From assembly GCA_007116765.1 (NCBI GenBank), contig SKHV01000061.1, forward strand, positions 1 to 9,151: DNA of 9,151 bases. Direction: 5' to 3'. Under the pieces are notes generated by a model that had not been told where the DNA came from, searched no databases, and saw only the letters and a program-made list of their open reading frames with translations. Shown piece after piece: positions 1-7,800 of the stretch (position 1 is the first letter of the stretch; the number at the start of each line of letters is the position of its first letter). The DNA comes from Prolixibacteraceae bacterium. GTDB lineage: Bacteria > Bacteroidota > Bacteroidia > Bacteroidales > Prolixibacteraceae. The position numbers and the translations under genes were made by a program.

Positions 1-555
1 GACATTGCTCAGGAAGTTAGCATTAGAAACAAGGCTGACAAGCAGTTAACTGTTTTGTCGTGCACCAAGCACAACGGTCTTGTCCCATCTCTTGAGTATT
101 TTGGAAGGAAGATATATGCAGATGATGTTAGCACATACAAGATTGTGCCCATGAATCACTTTGCGTATGCAACAAATCATATTGAAGAAGGTAGTATTGG
201 TTACCAAGAAAAATTTGAAGAAGCACTAATCAGCCCCATGTACACTGTTTTTAATACTGATGAATTTGTGAACAATTGCTTTTTCTTTCGTTTGTTAAAA
301 TCTCACCCTCTTGTCTATCAATATCAAAACCGAATGGAAGGATCAATTGATCGAAGAGGTGGATTGCGATGGAATGCCTTTTCAGTTATAAAAATCAAAT
401 TTCCTTCTTATGAAGAACAAACTGCCATTGCGCAAGTACTCCAAAAAGCCGATTTCGAAATTGATTTAATGAAGGCTAAGTTGGAGAAATTGAAGGAGCA
501 GAAAAAGGGGTTGATGCAGGTGTTGTTGACAGGTAAGAAACGATTAAAATATTGA
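1..555 (+). CDS. hsdS: Type I restriction-modification specificity subunit HsdS, C-terminal part (5' end outside the window)
   Basis: The reading frame is open from the first base, so 184 C-terminal residues of a protein that usually has about 400 are visible. HsdS recognises a split DNA target through two target-recognition domains (TRDs) and holds HsdM and HsdR in the type I complex. The visible part looks like the second TRD: an early V-x-I-R-N-K stretch, then LSCTKHNGLVPS and the aromatic pattern ending in N-x-I-E-E-G-S-I-G. From about residue 135 comes the conserved HsdS tail, FPSYEEQTAIAQVL, followed by a charged coiled coil (LEKLKEQKKGLMQ) and the common ending LLTGK. The coiled coil sets the distance between the two TRDs. 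hsdM is expected upstream but cannot be seen. The target sequence cannot be read from the protein. The family call is firm. The DUF2971 gene starts two bases after the stop, which suggests one transcript. Confidence 0.95.
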   Translation, partial: DIAQEVSIRNKADKQLTVLSCTKHNGLVPSLEYFGRKIYADDVSTYKIVPMNHFAYATNHIEEGSIGYQEKFEEALISPMYTVFNTDEFVNNCFFFRLLKSHPLVYQYQNRMEGSIDRRGGLRWNAFSVIKIKFPSYEEQTAIAQVLQKADFEIDLMKAKLEKLKEQKKGLMQVLLTGKKRLKY

Positions 556-557
556 GT

Positions 558-1274
558 ATGATTCCATGGGAAAATTATAACCGTAAAAAGAAAAAAGGAA
601 AATTTTTAATTAAATTTCTTTCTGAAGAATTCCTATTTAAGTTTCTGAATTCTGGAGAAATTTGGTTTTCTAGGGCTGATAAATTTGGAGACAAAATGGA
701 ATGTGTGTTAATTGATGACTTGCAAAAAAAATCTTTTCCATTTGATAAGGTTTTAGAGAGAAAACAAAAACATTTAATTAGTTGCTGGCATAATGTGGGT
801 AGAGAGTCAATTTCAATGTGGGACGCGAGTTATGAGTCTGTGGAAAAAAGAAGAGTATATGCGCTAAAATTTGAATATGATAAATTGATAAAGTATGTAA
901 GTGGCAACAAATTTAATGTTGATATTTTGGAAAAGAATTATGGTAGTGTTGTTTATAAAAATCTAGTAAGAGATAAAGAATCAGAATCTCTATCTAATAA
1001 TAAAATTCGCAGAGCTGCATTCCGTAAAGAATATTCATTCAGTTATGAACAAGAATTTCGATTTGTAGTAAAAACTAACGAAACCCTGAATTCTGATGGA
1101 ATTGGATTAAACATAGGTGAGCCAAATACCCTTGATTTTGAAATAATGATTAATCCGTTATTAAAGAAAGATGAGTTTATTAGAATGAGAAACAATTTGA
1201 AAGAAGATAACTTAGCATGGTCTAAGTATCAAGATTCCAAATTGGTAAAGTATCTTAAACCTACTGAATGGTAA
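558..1274 (+). CDS. DUF2971-like protein of unknown function, in a defence operon
   Basis: This 238-residue protein resembles the DUF2971 family. The N-terminal part has the family's pattern of a short hydrophobic helix leading into an 'iwFS-x-A-D-K-F-D/G-D' strand (IWFSRADKFGDKMEC, residues 35-49). A central C-W-H and S-M-W segment follows (CWHNVGRESISMW, 76-88). Near the C-terminus is a Y-E-x-E-F-R signature (FSYEQEFRFVVK, 161-172), which in the family follows a basic 'K-x-x-x-W' type stretch. No biochemical function is established for DUF2971 that I can name; members often occur in accessory and defence regions. No signal peptide or membrane segment is seen. I chose ATG 558, two bases after the hsdS stop, over the TTG at 552. 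capV starts three bases after this stop, so co-expression with CBASS is likely. The DNA is strongly AT-rich, like the two CBASS genes and unlike hsdR, suggesting it arrived with them. The family call is by pattern memory, not a search. Confidence 0.7.
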   Translation: MIPWENYNRKKKKGKFLIKFLSEEFLFKFLNSGEIWFSRADKFGDKMECVLIDDLQKKSFPFDKVLERKQKHLISCWHNVGRESISMWDASYESVEKRRVYALKFEYDKLIKYVSGNKFNVDILEKNYGSVVYKNLVRDKESESLSNNKIRRAAFRKEYSFSYEQEFRFVVKTNETLNSDGIGLNIGEPNTLDFEIMINPLLKKDEFIRMRNNLKEDNLAWSKYQDSKLVKYLKPTEW

Positions 1275-1277
1275 ATC

Positions 1278-2384
1278 ATGAAAGAAAATGGATTTAGAAT
1301 ATTATCAATTGACGGCGGTGGAATTCGAGGTGTATTTCCGGCAATGTTGCTTGCTAATTATGAGGCTGAACTCAAAGCCAAAGGCGTTGAAAAATGGCAG
1401 GTGTATCAAAACTTTGATTTAATCTGTGGTACTTCCACAGGAGGTGTCATGGCTATCGCTTTGGCATTGGGTATACCTGCAAAAGTTATTTATGAGATGT
1501 ATCTGAATAATGCAGAATTTATTTTTGGTAATAAGAGAAAATTAGTTGGACAAATTTTTCGATCAGCTCACAAAAGAGATTATTTAGAGAATTTGGTTAA
1601 AACAACTTATGCAGACTACTTTTCTGGAGAAGATCCAAGGTTGGGAGATTGTAAAATTCCGGTTTTAATCCCTATTTATGACATGATGGAAGGTAGGCCA
1701 TCGGTGTTAAAAAGCAAGTATCATCCAGCTTTTGTTCGTGACTATCATATCCCTGCATTTCAGGCTGCTTTGGCTACGTCGGCAGCACCTACATATTTTG
1801 ACCCATATTCATCAAGCTACATAGATTTAAATGGAATTGAAAAACCTTTTGCTAATAAAATTGATGGTGGCGTTTGGGCAAACAACCCGACTTTGAACGG
1901 AATCATTGAAGCTCAAAAAGCATTTAATGTTAAGCTGGAAGATTTGGCAGTACTATCTCTTGGTACCGGTCATCAAAAGTTTTGTGATGCGGGAGTCAAG
2001 CGAAATAAAGGCATCTTAAATTGGTTTCAACGACTAGTTCGCATAAAAAAGAAAGTAGAAATGCGTAAGCGGTTTGGTATTCGATATTGGATTTACTCCG
2101 ATGAAAAGAAGAGATTGATTGATGTTTTCATGCAGGGTCAGTCGCAGCAAGTACAAAATCTAATCAGTTTGATGCAGAAGGGTATTGATAAGGCGGAAGA
2201 GGATAATTTCACATATCTAAGAATTGACACAGAGCTCAATGAAACCTGTAATGTAGAGATGGATGAGACAAGCAAGGATATAATTATTAAACTTGCTGAA
2301 AAAGCAACTATAGAATTTCAAAACAATGCTACAAACATTATTAAAAATTTTAGTCACTACGATCGGGGGAATAGCAGTACATAA
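1278..2384 (+). CDS. capV: CapV-like patatin phospholipase, CBASS effector
   Basis: This 368-residue patatin-like lipase has all three catalytic elements. They are the glycine-rich oxyanion loop DGGGIRG (12-18), the nucleophile elbow GTSTG with Ser53 (51-55), and the second dyad residue Asp196 in DGGVWANNP (196-204). The N-terminal third closely resembles what I recall of Vibrio cholerae CapV: F-R-I/V-L-S-I-D-G-G-G-I, then F-D-x-(I/L)-C-G-T-S-T-G-G and A-L-x-L-G-I. In that system cGAMP from the cyclase activates the lipase, which hydrolyses inner-membrane phospholipids and kills the infected cell. The gene directly precedes a CD-NTase, the standard effector-cyclase pair. No signal peptide or transmembrane segment is visible, as expected for a cytosolic enzyme that acts on the membrane from inside. 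The length is normal for CapV. Start ATG 1278 lies three bases after the DUF2971 stop. The lipase family is certain; the CBASS role rests on the neighbour and the close resemblance to CapV. Confidence 0.93.
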   Translation: MKENGFRILSIDGGGIRGVFPAMLLANYEAELKAKGVEKWQVYQNFDLICGTSTGGVMAIALALGIPAKVIYEMYLNNAEFIFGNKRKLVGQIFRSAHKRDYLENLVKTTYADYFSGEDPRLGDCKIPVLIPIYDMMEGRPSVLKSKYHPAFVRDYHIPAFQAALATSAAPTYFDPYSSSYIDLNGIEKPFANKIDGGVWANNPTLNGIIEAQKAFNVKLEDLAVLSLGTGHQKFCDAGVKRNKGILNWFQRLVRIKKKVEMRKRFGIRYWIYSDEKKRLIDVFMQGQSQQVQNLISLMQKGIDKAEEDNFTYLRIDTELNETCNVEMDETSKDIIIKLAEKATIEFQNNATNIIKNFSHYDRGNSST

Positions 2385-2412
2385 CATAATCAAATCTAAA
2401 GAAATAAAACCT

Positions 2413-3276
2413 ATGAATAATTGTCATTTGCAATTTTTGGATTTTGAAACTATAATATCTTTAGATGCTAATCGAAAAGAGAAGCTTCGTAGATCAAGAA
2501 AAGCTATTGAGAATAAGCTACGTAGGTATTTTAAAAATAATTTTTATGGTTTAACTCCAAGATTTTATACGCAGGGATCAATTAAAATGAACACGACCAT
2601 CATAAAGCAAGATATGACCTATGATGTAGATTTAGGAGTATATTTTCTAAATGATCCAAATGTTCAGTCAACAACAGTTCAAAACTATATTTACAAAGCA
2701 TTATTTGATCACACAAGTAGACCGCCTCAACGTAGAAATAAATGCATCCGTATAATTTATATAGGTGAATTCAATATAGATATCCCTGTATATAAACTTA
2801 CGAATAATATGAGTCATCCTATGTTAGCTGCAAAAAGTGGATGGGAAAAAAGTGACCCAAAAGAGTTGTGTGATTGGTTTAACGAAAAAGTTAAATTGAA
2901 TGGCTATCAGATAAGAAGGTTAGTGAAGTATTTTAAAGCCTGGGCAGATTATCAAAACAGAAAAATGCCGAGTGGAATTGCATTTACTGTTTGGGTAGCG
3001 AAACATTATGTGAGGCGTGATCGTGATGACCTATCATTTTATGAAACAGCAAAGGCAATAAAAAGGTCTTTCGGTATTTTTAGTGTAGAGTGTCCAAACC
3101 CTGCAACTCCTAATGATGATTTATTGAATAAATTAAATGATCAACAAATTGATAATTTTCAAGATGAATTTAATCATTTGATTAAGCAGTGTGAAGCTGC
3201 CCTTTTAGAAAAAAATGAGGAAAACGCATGTAAAGTTTGGCGTCAAGTTTTTGGATATAGTTTTCCAACAATTTAA
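2413..3276 (+). CDS. dncV: DncV-like CD-NTase, CBASS cyclic dinucleotide or oligonucleotide synthase
   Basis: This 287-residue protein is a cGAS/DncV-like nucleotidyltransferase. The nucleotide-binding motif GLTPRFYTQGS ends with Gly55-Ser56 and is almost the same as GLTPRFWTQGS in V. cholerae DncV (recalled from memory). The two metal-binding aspartates are Asp71 and Asp73 in YDVDLGV, and the third is Asp123 in FNIDIPVY, matching HIDVPMY in DncV. Further on, SDPKELCDWFN (147-157) and the helix RRLVKYFKAW (168-177) match the same stretches of DncV. It should make a cyclic nucleotide from NTPs in infected cells and so activate the CapV protein. The product, possibly 3',3'-cGAMP, cannot be fixed from sequence; DncV has D-I-D-D-G where this has D-V-D-L-G. 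I start at ATG 2413, 28 bases after the capV stop, because the 29 extra residues possible from 2326 overlap capV and do not look like a CD-NTase N-terminus. The C-terminus ends FPTI with no terminal glycine. Confidence 0.92.
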   Translation: MNNCHLQFLDFETIISLDANRKEKLRRSRKAIENKLRRYFKNNFYGLTPRFYTQGSIKMNTTIIKQDMTYDVDLGVYFLNDPNVQSTTVQNYIYKALFDHTSRPPQRRNKCIRIIYIGEFNIDIPVYKLTNNMSHPMLAAKSGWEKSDPKELCDWFNEKVKLNGYQIRRLVKYFKAWADYQNRKMPSGIAFTVWVAKHYVRRDRDDLSFYETAKAIKRSFGIFSVECPNPATPNDDLLNKLNDQQIDNFQDEFNHLIKQCEAALLEKNEENACKVWRQVFGYSFPTI

Positions 3277-3302
3277 AAACCCATTAAATCCCCAAATCTG
3301 CC

Positions 3303-3575
3303 ATGCACCTCCAACACGCCTCCGATCTCCACCTTGAATTTCCGCAAAACCGCACGTTTATGCAGGCAAATCCTCTGGAGCCAAAAGGAGAAATTTTGGT
3401 TTTGGCTGGGGATATTGTCCCATTCGCATACATAGATAAGCATCAGGATTTTTTCAAGTACGCAGCCGATCATTTTGAAACCACCTACTGGATTCCGGGC
3501 AATCATGAGTATTACCACTTTGATATGGCGAAAAAGTTGATGACCATTTCCAATCATAAATCTATAAAGTTATGA
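3303..3575 (+). pseudogene. Truncated calcineurin-like metallophosphoesterase (N-terminal third only)
   Basis: Ninety residues match the start of a metallophosphoesterase. The first metal motif D-x-H is SDLHLEF (residues 8-14), the second is the GD of LAGDI, and the third is GNHEYYHFD. These are the usual N-terminal metal ligands of the fold. The family is normally about 250-270 residues, and the later histidine motifs (H-H and G-H-x-H) that complete the two-metal site are missing. After GNHEYYHFD the protein runs into a short unrelated tail and stops inside the start of fic. An active enzyme is therefore unlikely. Most probably a deletion or an insertion of the fic segment cut the gene. It is much more GC-rich (32 G/C of 60 in 3301-3360, hand count) than the CBASS genes before it, so it probably belongs to the older R-M locus. 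The stop overlaps the fic start as ATGA, so residual translation could still couple to fic. Confidence 0.8.
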
Positions 3576-4648
3576 ATTACCAAATTCCTACTCTGCCGTT
3601 AGACGATAACATTGAAACTATCGCCGTTTTAAAAAGCGTAGCATTGGCGCGAAGTGCATTGGCGGAAATGAAAGGTACAGCCTTAAGTATTCCCAATGAA
3701 AGTATTTTGATCAATACGTTGTCCTTGCAGGAAGCGAAAGATAGTTCGGCTATTGAAAATATCATTACCACCCATGACGAATTGTATGCATTTGATTATA
3801 CGGCGCAAGATTTTTCCAGTGTTGCATCTAAAGAGGTGCATCGATATGCAGAGGCTTTACAGTGGGGTTTTCGTGTGGTTAAAGAACAAGGAATACTTAC
3901 CAATAATCATATCATTAAAATTCAAAGCGCTTTAGAAGGGCATGAGTCCGGATTTCGTAAGGTCCCCGGGACAACTTTGAAAAATGAACAAACAGGAGAA
4001 GTTGTCTATACGCCTCCGCAATCCTTGGTAGAAATTAAAAGGTATATGGAAAATCTAGAGAGCTTCTTGAATGAGTCAGAGTTGTCGTTATTAGACCCTT
4101 TGGTAAAGATGGCGATTATACATCATCAATTTGAAAGCATTCACCCTTTTTATGATGGTAATGGACGCACTGGTCGCATAATCAACATCTTATTTCTTGT
4201 TAAAGAGGGTCTTATGAATTTGCCAATATTGTATTTAAGCCCATTCATTAATAGAAATAAAAGTGATTATTATAGGCTCTTGCAAAGTGTTAGAGAGAAA
4301 AGTAATTGGGAAGAATGGATTTTGTTTATGTTGGAAGGCGTTACCCGAACCTCGCTGGAGACGATTGAAACCATCAATGGCATCAAGCAATCGATGCAGA
4401 AATATAAAAATGCAATGCGAAAGGAGTTGCCTAAGGTGTATAGTCAGGACTTATTGAATAACCTGTTTAGGCATCCATATACAAAAATTGATTTTGTTAT
4501 GCGTGACCTCTCGGTTTCCCGACCTACTGCAACGAGCTACTTGAATCAACTTGAGTCAATAGGTCTAATTAAGAAACACCGTATAGGCCGTGAAAACTTT
4601 TATATAAACCATGAGCTTTTTAGGCTTTTAGCCAATGTAAGCCACTAG
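3572..4648 (+). CDS. fic: Fic-family protein adenylyltransferase with N-terminal inhibitory helix and C-terminal winged helix
   Basis: This 358-residue enzyme carries the full Fic active-site motif HPFYDGNGRTGR (191-202), including the catalytic His191 and the phosphate-binding NGR. Fic enzymes usually transfer AMP from ATP to a target hydroxyl. An inhibitory motif of the S-x-x-x-E-N type is present as SSAIEN (58-63), with Glu62 expected to block ATP binding. That makes this a class II, self-inhibited Fic. The VVYTPPQ segment (144-150) is the flap that positions the target. Residues about 290-350 form a winged helix (VSRPTATSYLNQLESIGLI, then a G-R wing), a possible DNA-binding unit. The overall layout is that of the SoFic/BtFic type, as recalled. 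The start ATG overlaps the stop of the phosphoesterase remnant. It lies between CBASS and hsdR. The target is unknown; it could be a toxin, an R-M regulator, or self-modifying. The regularly spaced half-sites just downstream could be its binding site, but this is inference. Confidence 0.94.
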   Translation: MNYQIPTLPLDDNIETIAVLKSVALARSALAEMKGTALSIPNESILINTLSLQEAKDSSAIENIITTHDELYAFDYTAQDFSSVASKEVHRYAEALQWGFRVVKEQGILTNNHIIKIQSALEGHESGFRKVPGTTLKNEQTGEVVYTPPQSLVEIKRYMENLESFLNESELSLLDPLVKMAIIHHQFESIHPFYDGNGRTGRIINILFLVKEGLMNLPILYLSPFINRNKSDYYRLLQSVREKSNWEEWILFMLEGVTRTSLETIETINGIKQSMQKYKNAMRKELPKVYSQDLLNNLFRHPYTKIDFVMRDLSVSRPTATSYLNQLESIGLIKKHRIGRENFYINHELFRLLANVSH

Positions 4649-4655
4649 TCATGAC

Positions 4656-4746
4656 ATGTAAACTATACAGTAAAATTCTTTACACGTTTTGCTAATATGT
4701 AAACAAAACTGATAATTTCTTTACACGTTTGGGAAAATGCGTAAAT
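4656..4746. promoter_or_regulatory. Array of five alternating TTTAC/GTAAA half-sites before hsdR
   Basis: The pentamer TTTAC or its complement GTAAA begins at 4658 (-), 4679 (+), 4699 (-), 4720 (+) and 4741 (-), stepping 21, 20, 21 and 21 bases and alternating in orientation. The extended half-site reads about TTTACAYRTTT. The sites at 4679 and 4698 form the perfect inverted repeat TTTACA-N13-TGTAAA. Put another way, a 41-base unit beginning ATGTAAAC is repeated with changes, and TTTACACGTTT occurs in both copies (4679-4689, 4720-4730). A spacing of two DNA turns puts all sites on one face, as expected for cooperative binding by a dimeric regulator. The array fills most of the only real intergenic gap (4649-4847) and lies directly before hsdR, so it probably contains the hsdR promoter and operator. 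I could not place a convincing Bacteroidota -7/-33 promoter pair. The regulator is unknown; the Fic winged helix is one candidate. Confidence 0.6.
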
Positions 4747-4847
4747 AAAATTTCAATTTTTTAATATGTTGAAAGAACTGAGAAAATATTTTAAGTCAGT
4801 AGATGCTCTACAAAACGTCAGTCTTTCAATTGTTCAAAATACACACT

Positions 4848-7800
4848 ATGAACATCCCAAGCTTTAAAGAAGACCACGTCAGCCAAATTCCCGCTCTGCA
4901 ACTCTTGCAAGTGTTGGGCTATACCTACATCAGTCCGGCAGAAGCCGATCGGATGCGCGGCGGGAAGTCGAGTAATGTTTTGCTGGAAGACATTTTACGC
5001 AAGCAATTGAAAGTGGTCAATGCCGAAAAGAAAATCAGCTCCACCAGAGCTACTTACATCAGTGATTCCAATATCGAAAACGGCATTCGCGCCCTTAAAG
5101 AGCTGCCCATGCAGGAAGGGTATATCCATGCCTGTGAAGAACTCTACAACCTCATCACCCTCGGAAAAGCCTTCGACCAAAGCTTTGATGGCGATAAAAA
5201 GAGCATCACCCTGCAGTACATCGATTGGAAAAATTTGGAAAACAACGTCTTTCACGTCACCGAAGAATATAGTGTTCTCCGCAGCGGAGGCCGGGAGCAT
5301 TATCGCCCGGATATTGTTTTGTTCGTCAATGGGATTCCTCTTTGCATCATCGAGTGTAAGCGCCCCGATATGAAGAATCCCATCCGCCAGGCCATCAGTC
5401 AGCACCTGCGCAACCAGCAAGAGGGCGGCATTCGCAATCTATATGTATATGCGCAATTGTTGCTGAGCCTTGCCACACAAGAGGCGGCTTATGCTACGAA
5501 TGGCACACCGGAAAAATTCTGGGCACAGTGGAAAGAACAATTAGACGATTCCAGCAATCCTTTTCAAACCTACGAGGCGCAGCTCGCCAGTTATAAAAAC
5601 ACGGCAACGCAAATAGGAGATGGAAAACTATTTGCAGATCGGTTTCGATACGTAAAGCAGTATTTTGAAGCCATGGGCAAGGAATCGGTAGAAGTAACTG
5701 AGCAGGATCGTTATCTGTACAGTTTGTGTCGCCCTGAGCGATTGATGGAGTTTGTTTTCAACTTCACATTATTCGACAACGGCACAAAAAAGATTGCACG
5801 TTATCAGCAATATTCAGCGGTAAAAAAGACCTTGAAGCAAATCCAAACCATGGAAAACGGAAGGCGAAAAGGTGGTGTGATTTGGCATACCCAAGGCAGT
5901 GGAAAATCGTTAACCATGGTCATGCTGGCTCAAGCCATCGCCATGGAGCCATCCATTCGCAATCCTAAAATAGTATTGGTAACCGACCGTACGGATTTGG
6001 ATCGGCAAATTACCGGGACCTTCGAGAAATGTGGACTGATGGTCAACAATGCCAAAACCGGGAAAAGTCTGGTGGACCTTTTGAAAAGTGAAAGTGATGC
6101 GGTTGTTACCACCATCATCAATAAGTTTTTGGCCGCCATGAAAAAAATGGGCAAACCGCTGGAAAGCCCCGATATTTTTGTATTGGTAGATGAAGGCCAC
6201 CGCACCCAATACGGGACTTTCAATATCGAAATGCAAAAGGCCATGCCCAATGCCTGCTACATCGCTATGACGGGAACACCTTTGTTTAAAAAAGACAAGA
6301 GTACCGTTGCGAAGTTCGGAGGGATGATTGACACCTATACGGTTGATCAGGCGGTGAAAGACAAAGCCGTTGTCCCCCTTTTATACGAAGGTCGATTGGC
6401 GTACCAAAAAGTCAATGAAACACCGCTGGACAATTATTTCTCCATGGTTGCTGAACCTTTGACAGAATATCAGCGGGCTGATTTCAAAAAGAAATTCAGT
6501 CGGGCAGACCAGCTCAATAGCGCCGAACAGAAGATGTATGCCATTGCTTGGGACATTAGTCGTCACTTTCGCGACAACTGGAGAGGAACAGGGTTTAAAG
6601 GGCAAATGGTCTGTGATAAAAAAATCAATGCCATTCGTTATAAAAATTTCTTCGATCAAATAAACCTGGTTTCTACCGAAGTTCTCATTTCGCCCATCGA
6701 TGAACGAGAGGGCGAAGACAGTGCTTATGAGAATTCCACAGAAAAAGAAAATGCTTTTTGGAAGCGAATGATGAATGAGCATGGCAATTCCGGGGCTTAC
6801 GAAAAAAACATTATCAACCGTTTTAAATCTCAAGAGGAGCCCGAAATCATCATCGTTGTCGATAAATTACTCACCGGATTTGACGAGCCCAAAAACACCA
6901 TTTTGTATCTCACCCGTAACCTGAAAGGCCACAAACTCCTGCAGGCCATCGCCAGGGTAAATCGCGTTCATTCCGATAAAGAATTTGGGTACATCATCGA
7001 CTATTACGGGGTTATTGAAAATCTCGACGATGCCCTTGCGTTGTATTCCACTTTTGAAGATTTTGATGCAGATGACTTGGAAGGCACATTGATTAATATT
7101 CGCGAAGAAATCAATAAACTCCCGCAAAAGCATTCGGAATTATGGGATATTTTCAAAGAAGTCAAGAATTCCCGTGATGCAGAGGCGTATCAACAAATTC
7201 TTCGGCAGGAAGACAAGCGCGTAATATTTTACGACAAACTTGCATCGTTTGCAAAATCCCTGAAACTGTCCTTATCGTCCATGGAGTTTCATCAAAAAAC
7301 CGATGCCAAACGTATTGAGCGCTACAAAAATGATCTGGCGATGTTTATGAAATTGCGCATGGCGGTTATCGAACGTTATAGTGATACGGTGGACTACAAA
7401 CAGTACGAAGGACAAATCCAAAAACTCATCGACACCCATATTACCACCGAAAAAGTAGAAACGATTACCGAGTTGGTCAACATTTTCGACAAAGAGAAAT
7501 TTCAGGAGGAAGTAGAAAACACCACAGGCAAGGCGGCCAAAGCGGATAAAATAGCAAGTAGAACGGCCAAGCACATCTCGGATAAAATGGGCGATGATCC
7601 GGCGTTTTACAAAAAATTCTCTCAATTGCTCAACGAAGCCATATCGGATTACGAAGCCCGCCGCTTGAGCGAAGCGCAATATTTGTCGCGTGTAGAAGAC
7701 ATCATGGAAAAAGTGTTGTCGCACACCGATAGTGACATCCCGGAAGTGCTGCACAACAAAGATGCCGCCAAAGCATTTTACGGTTTGACTTTGGAACTCA

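Noticed and set aside
2326..2412. Longer CD-NTase start at ATG 2326
   Set aside because: It would overlap the capV end by 59 bases and add 29 residues unlike any CD-NTase N-terminus; ATG 2413 gives a normal start and a 28-base gap.
3273..3557. Minus-strand open frame opposite the phosphoesterase remnant
   Set aside because: It is the antisense shadow of a clear metal-motif protein, and its own translation shows no family features.
3303..3575. Phosphoesterase as a working CBASS component (a signal-degrading enzyme)
   Set aside because: The later histidine metal motifs are missing, and the DNA composition differs from the CBASS genes, so neither activity nor common origin is supported.
4649..4802. 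CRISPR array or plasmid-type iterons in the repeat region
   Set aside because: The repeats are short, degenerate and alternate in orientation, with no cas or replication gene nearby; an operator fits better.
4803..4847. Longer HsdR start at ATG 4803
   Set aside because: The extra 15 residues do not look like family sequence and no ribosome-binding site supports them; kept as an alternative only.
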